In this document: positions 1 to 5,586 of the stretch, in pieces
Layout of the letters: the number at the start of each line of letters is the position of its first letter
Numbering within the stretch: the stretch's first letter is position 1
Assembly (NCBI RefSeq): GCF_043555835.1
Contig: NZ_JBIGHV010000006.1
Span: forward strand, 1 to 64,000
Direction: 5' to 3'
Source: Pelomonas parva
GTDB taxonomy: Bacteria; Pseudomonadota; Gammaproteobacteria; Burkholderiales; Burkholderiaceae_C
DNA length: 64,000 nt
Notes under the pieces: generated by a model
The model's database searches: none
Told to the model about the DNA's origin: nothing
Seen by the model: only the letters and a program-made list of their open reading frames with translations
Program-made: the position numbers and the translations under genes

Positions 1-128
1 AGCGACGCGCGCGTGGCTTCACACGGCTGTCGACCATCAAGACGGTCATCTTCCTGATCGCGGGCAAGCTCGACTTCCACTCGATCAACCCGCACGCCCA
101 GCAACCCACTTGAAATTCAACAGAGCCC
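1..128 (+). mobile_element. Right end of an insertion sequence with the C-terminus of a transposase-like ORF
   Basis: Entering from the window edge, frame 3 (3-113) reads a 36-residue C-terminus containing TVIFLIAGKLDFHSINPH and then TGA. It resembles the C-terminal tail of IS transposases, but I cannot name the family with certainty. Directly after the stop, 111-128 reads outward on the other strand as GGGCTCTGTTGAATTTCA, which looks like an IS terminal inverted repeat beginning GGGCTCTGTTGA. The element boundary would then be at about 128, with TGAAACAG (129-136) as a possible target duplication. The other end lies outside the window. Confidence 0.4.
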
Positions 129-345
129 TGAAACAGCGCGAGGGCGTTGAGCCGGCGGATGGTGGCGGGGCTGGACACGTGATGAAGGCGATTGGCTGAG
201 TGTTGTTAAAACACTTCACATGCATTCTAGGTGGTGCGCCGCGCTTGACCAAGGCGTGAACAGTTTTCACAATGCATGGATTCGCTCAACAGCCGTTGGG
301 CACCCCATCAACACCAACCACGACCGAAACGCTTCGCCTCCTGCC

Positions 346-525
346 ATGAACCGCCATCTCTTCAACGTCATCGACCTCACCGGCTCCCTGAGTCGGTGCG
401 ATGCCATGCCGTTGACCCAGGTTCAGGGATGGCAACTGGCGGGCAAGCCCGCATCGGTCGCCTATGCCCACGACTGCGGTCGTGAACGTGATGACACCCA
501 CCCATCGGGAGAAGGTCCCGGCTGA
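346..525 (+). CDS. Possible 59-aa protein upstream of the terminator (unrecognised)
   Basis: This ATG-initiated ORF starts MNRHLFNVIDLTG and ends 24 bases before a rho-independent terminator. The placement is what suggests a real transcript end. No Shine-Dalgarno sequence is visible and I do not recognise the protein. It could be a remnant or chance ORF. Confidence 0.2.
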   Translation: MNRHLFNVIDLTGSLSRCDAMPLTQVQGWQLAGKPASVAYAHDCGRERDDTHPSGEGPG

Positions 526-549
526 CGCCGCCCTTCCACGCTCTTCTGA

Positions 550-590
550 GGCCCGGTTTCCGCAAGGAACCGGGCCTTTTGTTTTGCTTT
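550..590 (+). terminator. Rho-independent terminator
   Basis: GGCCCGGTT pairs with AACCGGGCC around a short TCC-GCAA-GG apex (550-576), followed by a T-rich tail TTTTGTTTTGCTTT. It insulates the tRNA array from anything upstream. Confidence 0.8.
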
Positions 591-816
591 CGCCGCCGGG
601 GCTGCCTCGGCGCCGCTGCGCACGCGCAGCGCCTGCTCTTTCACAACCTGCATCGAGTACCGGCCGAACACATCGGCTCGGCACTCACAACCGGCAGGCG
701 CCGAGGTTCGTCCTCGGCCGCCCTGCCCCATCTCGGGTGTGCCCACGCACAAGCATCGGCCGGCCCGGTGTGCATGTGCGCTCGGGCGGCCGCCTGTCGC
801 GTGCAGCGATGCATCT

Positions 817-834
817 CTGGTTTGCGCAAACCAG
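817..834. promoter_or_regulatory. Perfect 18-bp palindrome upstream of the tRNA array
   Basis: CTGGTTTGCGCAAACCAG is a perfect inverted repeat with no spacer, 45 bases before the first tRNA and inside a gene-free stretch. Its size suits a dimeric regulator operator, but the binding protein is unknown. No convincing sigma-54 or sigma-70 promoter was found beside it. Confidence 0.35.
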
Positions 835-878
835 CCGCGTCGCGTGTGGACACAGCCGAGATGGCAGCTTTCTTTCTT

Positions 879-955
879 GTCTCGTTAGCTCAATGGAATA
901 GAGCACTGGCCTACGAAGCCAGGGGTTGGAGGTTCGAGTCCTTCACGAGGCACCA
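879..955 (+). tRNA. tRNA-Arg (ACG)
   Basis: Full cloverleaf: acceptor GTCTCGT/ACGAGGC, D-stem GCTC/GAGC with GG in the loop, anticodon stem CTGGC/GCCAG with loop CTACGAA, T-arm GGAGG-TTCGAGT-CCTTC, discriminator A and encoded CCA. This is the most canonical member of the array and its first gene. Confidence 0.9.
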
Positions 956-960
956 CCCAT

Positions 961-1046
961 CTCGACGTAGCCAAGCGATCGAAGGCGGCGGCCTGCAAAG
1001 CCGCTGGCGCATGCCCTCCTCGGTTTGAATCCGAGCGTCGAGTCCA
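961..1046 (+). tRNA. Class-II-shaped tRNA with Cys anticodon (GCA)
   Basis: Acceptor CTCGACG/CGTCGAG pairs perfectly, with discriminator T and encoded CCA. The D-stem is only 3 bp (GCC/GGC). The anticodon stem GCGGC/GCCGC carries loop CTGCAAA, giving anticodon GCA. Between anticodon and T-stems lies a 14-nt variable region that can fold (GGC-GCAT-GCC), as in Ser/Leu/Tyr tRNAs and unlike normal tRNA-Cys. The T-loop is TTTGAAT, so the conserved C56 is U, and the D-loop lacks the usual GG. Either a diverged tRNA or a Ser-type body with a Cys anticodon. Confidence 0.75.
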
Positions 1047-1058
1047 TTTCATCACCCA

Positions 1059-1133
1059 GCCCCGTTGGACTTCCGGTGAGGTCCTCAGCCCTTCAAGCTG
1101 AAGAGGCGAGTTCGACTCTCGCACGGGGCACCA
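1059..1133 (+). tRNA. Atypical tRNA, nominal anticodon TTC (Glu), C33
   Basis: Acceptor GCCCCGT/ACGGGGC, T-arm GCGAG-TTCGACT-CTCGC, discriminator A and encoded CCA are all good. The D-stem is short (GAC/GTC) with GG in the loop. The anticodon stem TCAGC/GCTGA encloses CCTTCAA. Read normally this gives TTC with C at position 33 instead of the near-universal U. Using the U as position 33 would need an irregular loop with TCA. The decoding identity is therefore uncertain. Confidence 0.65.
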
Positions 1134-1142
1134 ATACCCTCT

Positions 1143-1218
1143 TGGTCATTGGCGCAACTGGCAGCGCAACGGCCTCCAAAGCCGAAGGTTGCAGGTTCAA
1201 GTCCTGCATGGCCAGCCA
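1143..1218 (+). tRNA. tRNA-Trp (CCA)
   Basis: Acceptor TGGTCAT/ATGGCCA (with U1-A72), D-stem GCGC/GCGC with GG in the loop, anticodon loop CTCCAAA (CCA) on stem CGGC/GCCG with an A-A mismatch at the top pair, T-arm GCAGG-TTCAAGT-CCTGC, discriminator G as in Trp tRNAs, and encoded CCA. Divergent in body from common bacterial tRNA-Trp but foldable. Confidence 0.8.
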
Positions 1219-1319
1219 TTCAACGAAGCCTCTCGGCGAACTCACGCTTCGAGGGGCGCAAACCGGCCGCAACGATTGGGCGGCGTCGGAACCCGTTACC
1301 GACAACCTTTTCAGTCCAT

Positions 1320-1395
1320 GTCGCCATAGCTCAGATGGAAGAGCGCCGGTCTGTCGAACCGGAGGTCGCGGGGTCGGAACCCGCTGGCGGCGCCA
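1320..1395 (+). tRNA. tRNA-Asp (GTC) with altered T-loop
   Basis: Acceptor GTCGCCA/TGGCGGC, D-stem GCTC/GAGC, anticodon stem CCGGT/ACCGG with loop CTGTCGA, discriminator G and encoded CCA fit tRNA-Asp. The T-stem GCGGG/CCCGC encloses GTCGGAA instead of TTCRANY, so T54 and A58 are both lost. The 101 bases before it (1219-1319) hold no gene, only weak hairpins. Confidence 0.75.
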
Positions 1396-1418
1396 CGTCT
1401 TCAACCGAGGAGCACATC

Positions 1419-1484
1419 ATGAAGAAGAACCCCAGCCACAGCTTTCGAACCGATGAGCAAGCGCCGCAAGGGCTTCCCGTCTGA
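1419..1484 (+). CDS. Possible 21-aa leader peptide overlapping the SEC-C ORF
   Basis: ATG at 1419 follows a good ribosome-binding site (GAGGAG, 6 bases upstream) and reads a 21-residue peptide beginning MKKNPSHSF. It runs past the start of the SEC-C ORF (1453) in another frame. It may serve to bring ribosomes to the downstream start, which has no site of its own. A chance ORF is possible. Confidence 0.3.
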   Translation: MKKNPSHSFRTDEQAPQGLPV

Positions 1485-1629
1485 AACCCAGGTCAAGCGC
1501 GGCGACCGCGTTGTGCATGGCCACAAGGAACTGGTGGAGAAGCTCGGCCGCAACGACCCCTGCCCTTGCGGCGCCCGGAGGTCGTTTCAAGCGCTGCTGC
1601 CTCAGCAGCGGCTGCTTTTGACGGCGTGA
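1453..1629 (+). pseudogene. SEC-C zinc-motif microprotein with a 1-nt frameshift
   Basis: From ATG 1453 the frame reads MSKRRKGFPSETQVKRGD, then LVEKLGRNDPCPCG (ending at 1572), the first half of a SEC-C metal-binding motif. The second half, FKRCCLSSGCF and a stop (1586-1621), lies in another frame. The 13 bases at 1573-1585 are one more than the 12 expected for the S-G-R-R part. As read, the protein instead runs on to 1629 (58 aa) without the CC pair. Restoring the frame gives about 55 aa with C-x-C...CC ligands. This could be a real inactivating insertion, a sequencing error or recoding. It lies between tRNA-Asp and tRNA-Gln. Confidence 0.6.
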
Positions 1630-1668
1630 ACCGTCATCACTATCGGCGTTAGCTCGCCATCCATCAGC

Positions 1669-1741
1669 CGGGGTGTAGCTCAATCGGCAGAGCAACGGCC
1701 TTTGAAGCCGTCGGTTGCAGGTTCAAGGCCTGCCGCCCCTG
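1669..1741 (+). tRNA. tRNA-Gln (TTG), no encoded CCA
   Basis: Acceptor CGGGGTG/CGCCCCT gives six pairs with a C1-U72 mismatch. D-stem GCTC/GAGC with GG in the loop, anticodon stem ACGGC/GCCGT with loop CTTTGAA (TTG), T-arm GCAGG-TTCAAGG-CCTGC, discriminator G. The following bases are CCCC, not CCA, unlike the earlier tRNAs of the array. It ends 46 bases before the HNH gene. Confidence 0.75.
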
Positions 1742-1787
1742 CCCCTCATTTCATCCACCGTGCCCAGCCCAAGGAAAGGAGGCCGCC

Positions 1788-2348
1788 ATGCACGACGTTC
1801 TGCAGTTGGACATCACCGGCCTGCCCCAGGCCTGGATCTCGGTGGAGCAGGCTGCCAGCCTGGTCGCCACCGGCGCCATCGTCTGGTCGGCCGGGACCGA
1901 GCCGCTGGCCGTGCTGCGCGGCGGCTTCAACAGCGCCACGGGCCGCCAGTCGCGGCTGGAGGTGCCGGCCATCGTGGCGCTTCGCGGCGCGTCCAGGATC
2001 AACCTCTTCGAGCTGACGCCCGTTTACGGCAAGGCCAAGGTCATCAAGCGCGACCGCTGCACCTGCGCCTACTGCGGCGAGCGTTTCGACGCCCGCGTGC
2101 TGACGGTAGACCACATCGTGCCCGCCAGCCGTGGCGGCCGCCTGAGCTGGATGAACACGGTCGCGGCCTGCCGCGCCTGCAATTCGCACAAGGCCGACCG
2201 AACGCCGGACGAGGCCCGCATGCCGCTGCTGTTTGCGCCCTTCGTGCCGAGCCGCTTCGAGGACTTCATCTTGAAGGGCCGGCACATCCGCGCCGACGTG
2301 CACGACTGGCTGGCCGCGCGCCTGCCGAGAGGATCGCGCCTGAGCTGA
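1788..2348 (+). CDS. HNH endonuclease embedded in the tRNA array
   Basis: A 186-aa protein with a C-terminal HNH nuclease fold: a zinc pair at C93/C96 (CAYC), the catalytic-type D108-H109 (TVDHIVPASRGG), a second pair C128/C131 (CRAC) and H134 (CNSHK). This suits a metal-dependent nuclease that nicks or cuts nucleic acid; the target is unknown. The N-terminal 80 residues show no domain I know. The start is supported by AAGGAGG eight bases upstream. It lies between tRNA-Gln and the mini-tRNA on the same strand as slipin and rtcB. It could be a homing-type nuclease, an array-maintenance factor or a defence effector. The family call is firm and the role is open. Confidence 0.9.
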   Translation: MHDVLQLDITGLPQAWISVEQAASLVATGAIVWSAGTEPLAVLRGGFNSATGRQSRLEVPAIVALRGASRINLFELTPVYGKAKVIKRDRCTCAYCGERFDARVLTVDHIVPASRGGRLSWMNTVAACRACNSHKADRTPDEARMPLLFAPFVPSRFEDFILKGRHIRADVHDWLAARLPRGSRLS

Positions 2349-2485
2349 CAAGCCCAGGCGCCAACGAATCTGCCGAGGAAAGCAGAGCGCTCACAGGTTG
2401 GGGTTCCAAAGCCCCACCGGTGCGCCGGACCGGGTCCGCCCGTCGTCTCGGCGTATGCCGCGCCTGCCGGAATCGACGGATGCCC
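2349..2485 (+). other. Structured, possibly degenerate tRNA-like segment
   Basis: No gene. A T-arm-like hairpin is visible (GGGG-TTCCAAAG-CCCC, about 2399-2414), preceded by a TCTGC/GCAGA hairpin and flanked by GGCGC and GCGCC that could form a 5-bp stem. This resembles a decayed tRNA or another mini-tRNA, but the acceptor is short and no CCA follows. Confidence 0.25.
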
Positions 2486-2540
2486 CGTGAAGCAGGGTTG
2501 GGCCGCAAGGCATTGGGTTCGATTCCCAACTTCACGACCA
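2486..2540 (+). ncRNA. 55-nt mini-tRNA: acceptor and T-arm only, with CCA
   Basis: Acceptor CGTGAAG (2486-2492) pairs perfectly with CTTCACG (2530-2536), followed by discriminator A and encoded CCA. The T-arm TTGGG-TTCGATT-CCCAA is canonical. Only 20 bases separate the 5' acceptor strand and the T-arm, so there is no room for D and anticodon arms. Part of the connector can fold as GCC-GCAA-GGC with a GNRA loop. It looks like an RNase P and CCA-competent minihelix, like the tRNA half of tmRNA without a message. A deletion remnant of a tRNA is the alternative. Confidence 0.6.
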
Positions 2541-2611
2541 CTGGATAGCTCAGTCGGGTAGAGCAACGAACTAGCAATTCGTCTGTCGCGGGTTCGACTC
2601 CCGCTCCAAGC
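2539..2611 (+). tRNA. tRNA-like gene with AGC anticodon (Ala) and broken acceptor
   Basis: D-arm GCTC/GAGC with GGG in the loop, anticodon stem ACGAA/TTCGT with loop CTAGCAA (anticodon AGC) and T-arm GCGGG-TTCGACT-CCCGC are well formed. The acceptor 5' strand CACTGGA matches the 3' strand TCCAAGC at only the inner four pairs. Its first two bases are the last two of the CCA of the preceding mini-tRNA. No CCA follows. A34-containing Ala tRNAs are not usual in bacteria, so this is either decayed or unusual in function. Confidence 0.5.
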
Positions 2612-3033
2612 TTGGCCTTTCACGCCAATCCAAAACCGGTCGCAAGACCACCCCGCCGAACGTGCGCCACGGCCTTGGCCGGACCCGCGCATCAGCGGCC
2701 CGCGCTCGCGCGCCGGGCAAGCGGGGCGCTGCAATCACGGCCAGCCGAAAGCGCCTTCTAACAAGGAGTCGTTCTACGCGCACCGTGCTTCCAGACCCTG
2801 GCATCCGACGTCCGCACGGGCTGCTGTAACGGCACCCTATGGAAACGCAGACCCAGCCCTTCCGCGCGCAGCGCCCCCCTGCTTTGGGCGGTCCGCCGCG
2901 TTGCAAATCCTCGCCATAGCCCGCGCTATGGCTGCGGTTTGCGCCTTGCGGCCCATCCCAAACCAGGGCGCGCCGCACCGCGGCAGGGCTGCGTCTGCAT
3001 TTCCTCACCACGCGTCACCACAAGGAGAACACC
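2612..3033. other. 422-base spacer between the tRNA array and the slipin gene
   Basis: No gene is supported. The stretch starts with a small hairpin (TTGGC/GCCAA) straight after the last tRNA-like gene and contains the long nested inverted repeat at 2903-2942. It probably carries the 5' leader or promoter of slipin-rtcB. A sigma-54 GG-N10-GC element, known for some rtc operons, was looked for and not found with correct spacing. Confidence 0.5.
2903..2942. repeat. Nested 40-nt inverted repeat ahead of slipin
   Basis: Outer GCAAA/TTTGC and inner CCATAGC-ccgc-GCTATGG form one long imperfect hairpin, with a 6x6 internal region that is itself half paired. There is no T-tract. It looks like a dispersed palindromic element or a structured leader. 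Confidence 0.5.
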
Positions 3034-4170
3034 ATGACGATCAAGCGTGTGACTGTGAAGAAGAACGAGCGCGGCCTGCTGCTGCGCAATGGCGATTTCG
3101 AGCGCGTGCTGCAACCCGGCACGCACTGGCTGTTCGCCGGCCTGGACGAGCTCAAGGTCGAGCTCTTCGCGATCAGCCAGCCGGCGTTCGTGCACCCGCT
3201 GACCGACTACCTGTTGGCCAAGGAGCCCGAGGTGGTCGAGGCGGAGTTCCTGCGCGTCGAGCTGAACGAGCACGGGGCGGGCCTGCGCACCGAGAACGGC
3301 GTGCTCGTCGAAGTGCTGCCGCCCGCCACGCGGCGCCTGTACTGGCGCGGCCTGGTGGACGTGCAGGTCGAGGTGATCGACCTGCGCGCGTCTGCCGAGC
3401 TGCCTGCAGCCCTGGCCGCACGACTGGCGCAGCCGCAACTGCGCCCGCGTGCGGTGACCGGCCTGGCCTGCGTGCTGCAGGTCGAGGTGCCGGAAACCGG
3501 CGCCGGCCTGCTGCGCGTGGACGGCAAGGTGGAGCGCCTGCTGACTGCAGGTGCCTACGCCTTCTGGAAGTTCAACCGCAACGTCGCCGTGGAGCTGGTG
3601 GACCTGCGTCTGCAAGCGCTCGAAGTCACGGGCCAGGAAATCCTGACCCGTGACAAGGTGGCGCTTCGGCTCAACCTGTCGGCCACCTGGCGCTACATCG
3701 ACGTGCTGCGCGCGTTCGAGCAACTGGCCAAGCCGGCCGACCACCTCTACCGCGAGCTGCAGTTCGGCCTGCGCGCGGCCGTGGGCACGCGCACGCTGGA
3801 CGAGCTGCTGGAGAACAAGTCGGTCATCGACGAAGTCGTGACCGCCCAGGTCACCGCGAAGCTGGCCGGCTACGGCCTGCAGCTTGACGGCGTGGGCGTG
3901 AAGGACATCGTGCTGCCGGGCGAGATGAAAACCATCCTGGCCCAGGTGGTGGAGGCCGGCAAGGCGGCCGAGGCCAACGTGATCCGCCGCCGCGAGGAAA
4001 CCGCGGCGACGCGCTCCCTGCTCAACACGGCCAAGGTGATGGAGGACAACCCTGTCGCCCTGCGCCTGAAGGAGCTGGAAACGCTGGAACGCGTGGCCGA
4101 GCGCATCGACAAGATCTCCGTGTTCGGAGGTCTGGACCAGGTGCTCAACGGGCTGGTGAAGCTCCGTTGA
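3034..4170 (+). CDS. Slipin family (SPFH/band 7) protein of the RtcB locus
   Basis: 378 aa. The middle of the protein (about 150-320) has the SPFH/band-7 pattern, including VTGQEILTRDKVALRLNLSATWRYID and the GVGVKDIVLPGEMK segment followed by a helical stretch (EAGKAAEANVIRRREETAATRSLLN) typical of slipin oligomers. The first 145 residues form an extra domain-like region beginning KRVTVKKNERGLLLRNG. There is no clear N-terminal membrane hairpin, so it may be a soluble or peripheral scaffold. AAGGAG lies 8 bases before the ATG. It is 50 bases from rtcB on the same strand. Slipin genes are known companions of RtcB in bacterial RNA-repair loci; their molecular role there is not settled. Confidence 0.85.
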   Translation: MTIKRVTVKKNERGLLLRNGDFERVLQPGTHWLFAGLDELKVELFAISQPAFVHPLTDYLLAKEPEVVEAEFLRVELNEHGAGLRTENGVLVEVLPPATRRLYWRGLVDVQVEVIDLRASAELPAALAARLAQPQLRPRAVTGLACVLQVEVPETGAGLLRVDGKVERLLTAGAYAFWKFNRNVAVELVDLRLQALEVTGQEILTRDKVALRLNLSATWRYIDVLRAFEQLAKPADHLYRELQFGLRAAVGTRTLDELLENKSVIDEVVTAQVTAKLAGYGLQLDGVGVKDIVLPGEMKTILAQVVEAGKAAEANVIRRREETAATRSLLNTAKVMEDNPVALRLKELETLERVAERIDKISVFGGLDQVLNGLVKLR

Positions 4171-4220
4171 GCACGGCCCTGACGGGAAACCGGCGGGGCC
4201 TCATTTCAGAAAGAACAACC

Positions 4221-5438
4221 ATGGAACATCAACACATTCACGAAGACGTCCCCGGCGGCGTGCCGCTGAAGATGTGGACGCAGGGCGTGCCGGTCGAAGA
4301 CTCGGCCAAGCGCCAGCTGCACAACGCGGCCCGCCTGCCCATCGTCTTCAGGCACATCGCCGCGATGCCGGACGTGCACTTCGGCATCGGCGCGACCATC
4401 GGCTCGGTCATTCCCACCGTCAAGGCCATCATCCCGGCGGCCGTCGGCGTGGACATCGGCTGCGGCATGATGGCCTGCAAGACCACGCTGAGGGCCGAGG
4501 ACCTGCCCGACAACCTCGGCCCCCTGCGCTCGGCCATCGAGCGGGCCGTGCCCCACGGTCGCCAGCCCGGCAGCCGCGACCCCGGCGCCTGGCAGAAGCC
4601 ACCCGGCTCGGTCAACACGGCCTGGGCGCAGCTGGAGCGCGAGTTCACCGAGCTCTGCCGCGACTACCCCAAGCTGGCCAAGACCAACCACCTCCAGCAC
4701 CTGGGCACGCTGGGCAGTGGCAACCACTTCATCGAGGTCTGCCTGGACGAAGCGGGCGCCGTGTGGTTCATGCTGCACTCGGGCTCGCGCGGCGTGGGCA
4801 ACTTCATCGGCACGATGTTCATCGAGCTGGCCAAGCAGGACGCGCTGCGCCATCAGGCGAATCTGCCGGACCGTGACCTGGCCTACTTCGAGGAAGGCAG
4901 CCGCTACTTCGGCGACTACGTGCGCGCCGTGGGCTGGGCGCAGAAGTTCGCAGCCACCAACCGCGAGGTGATGATGAAGCGCGTCATCGAGGCCGCCAAG
5001 ACCGTCATCCACAAGAACTTCCAGGCCCACATCGAGGCGGTGAACTGCCACCACAACTATGTGCAGAAGGAAACCCACTTCGGCCAGGAGGTCTGGCTGA
5101 CCCGCAAGGGCGCCGTGAGCGCCAAGGCGGGGCAGTTGGGCATCATCCCAGGCAGCATGGGTGCGCGCAGCTACATCGTGCGCGGCAAAGGCAATGCGGA
5201 CAGCTTCGAGAGCTGCTCGCACGGCGCCGGCCGCGTGATGAGCCGCGGCGACGCCAAGCGCCAGTTCACGCTGGCCGACCACCGCGCCGCGACCGAGGGC
5301 GTCGAGTGCCGCAAGGACAAGGACGTGCTCGACGAGACGCCCGCGGCCTACAAGGACATCGACGCCGTCATGGCCGCGCAGGCCGAGCTGGTGGACGTGG
5401 TCCACACCCTCAAGCAGGTGGTTTGCATCAAGGGTTGA
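4221..5438 (+). CDS. rtcB: RtcB family RNA-splicing ligase
   Basis: 405 aa, the usual RtcB length. RtcB joins RNA 2',3'-cyclic phosphate (or 3'-phosphate) ends to 5'-OH ends using GTP and manganese, so it reseals RNA cut by ribotoxins. Signature segments are all present: VGVDIGCGM (metal ligands D78, C81), LGSGNHFIEV, HSGSRGVGN, NCHHNY, MGARSYIVRGKG and the guanylylated histidine H334 in SCSHGAGRVMSR. ATG 4221 gives the standard N-terminus; an upstream in-frame TTG (4167) is less likely. No rtcA or rtcR is in the window. The gene follows slipin and the tRNA array and is closed by a strong terminator. Confidence 0.95.
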   Translation: MEHQHIHEDVPGGVPLKMWTQGVPVEDSAKRQLHNAARLPIVFRHIAAMPDVHFGIGATIGSVIPTVKAIIPAAVGVDIGCGMMACKTTLRAEDLPDNLGPLRSAIERAVPHGRQPGSRDPGAWQKPPGSVNTAWAQLEREFTELCRDYPKLAKTNHLQHLGTLGSGNHFIEVCLDEAGAVWFMLHSGSRGVGNFIGTMFIELAKQDALRHQANLPDRDLAYFEEGSRYFGDYVRAVGWAQKFAATNREVMMKRVIEAAKTVIHKNFQAHIEAVNCHHNYVQKETHFGQEVWLTRKGAVSAKAGQLGIIPGSMGARSYIVRGKGNADSFESCSHGAGRVMSRGDAKRQFTLADHRAATEGVECRKDKDVLDETPAAYKDIDAVMAAQAELVDVVHTLKQVVCIKG

Positions 5439-5466
5439 CGGGATTGGCTCCCACTTGCACCGCGTC

Positions 5467-5499
5467 AGGGCGCCCGGCTTCGGCCGGGCGCCCTTTTTT
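5467..5499 (+). terminator. Strong terminator after rtcB
   Basis: A perfect 12-bp stem (AGGGCGCCCGGC / GCCGGGCGCCCT) with a TTCG tetraloop is followed directly by six T residues. It ends the array-slipin-rtcB transcription unit. Confidence 0.9.
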
Positions 5500-5586
5500 A
5501 TGGCCCGTCGCCACCCCGCACGCGAGCATTCACGAAGGCCGGTGGACACGGCCCGGCACTAACATTGCCGCCCCTACGAGGTCGCC

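Larger units (their letters stand above)
129..878. other. Gene-poor stretch between the IS end and the tRNA array
   Basis: No convincing gene is visible. The stretch holds a possible 59-aa ORF (346-525) placed immediately before a good terminator (550-590), and a perfect 18-bp palindrome (817-834) ahead of the first tRNA. The overlapping ORFs on both strands are short, Arg/Ala/Pro-rich and look like GC shadows. A gene once here may have been interrupted or lost through the neighbouring IS. Confidence 0.5.

Noticed and set aside
1059..1133. Selenocysteine or opal-suppressor tRNA (anticodon TCA)
   Set aside because: It needs an irregular loop, and the acceptor and variable arm are ordinary class I lengths, unlike tRNA-Sec.
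1025..1456. Open frames running through the tRNA genes
   Set aside because: They read straight through folded tRNAs and have no codon bias or ribosome-binding sites.
1715..2548. 277-aa frame overlapping the HNH gene
   Set aside because: Pro/Arg-rich out-of-frame reading; the HNH frame has the motifs and the ribosome-binding site.
2612..3033. Sigma-54 promoter for slipin-rtcB
   Set aside because: Sites such as TGGCATCC...CCGCA and GGTCCG...TTGCA have GG and GC at the wrong distance (12 or 11 instead of 10), so no claim is made.
4206..5549. 447-aa open frame on the minus strand
   Set aside because: Antisense shadow of rtcB; low-complexity His/Val/Gly/Arg composition.
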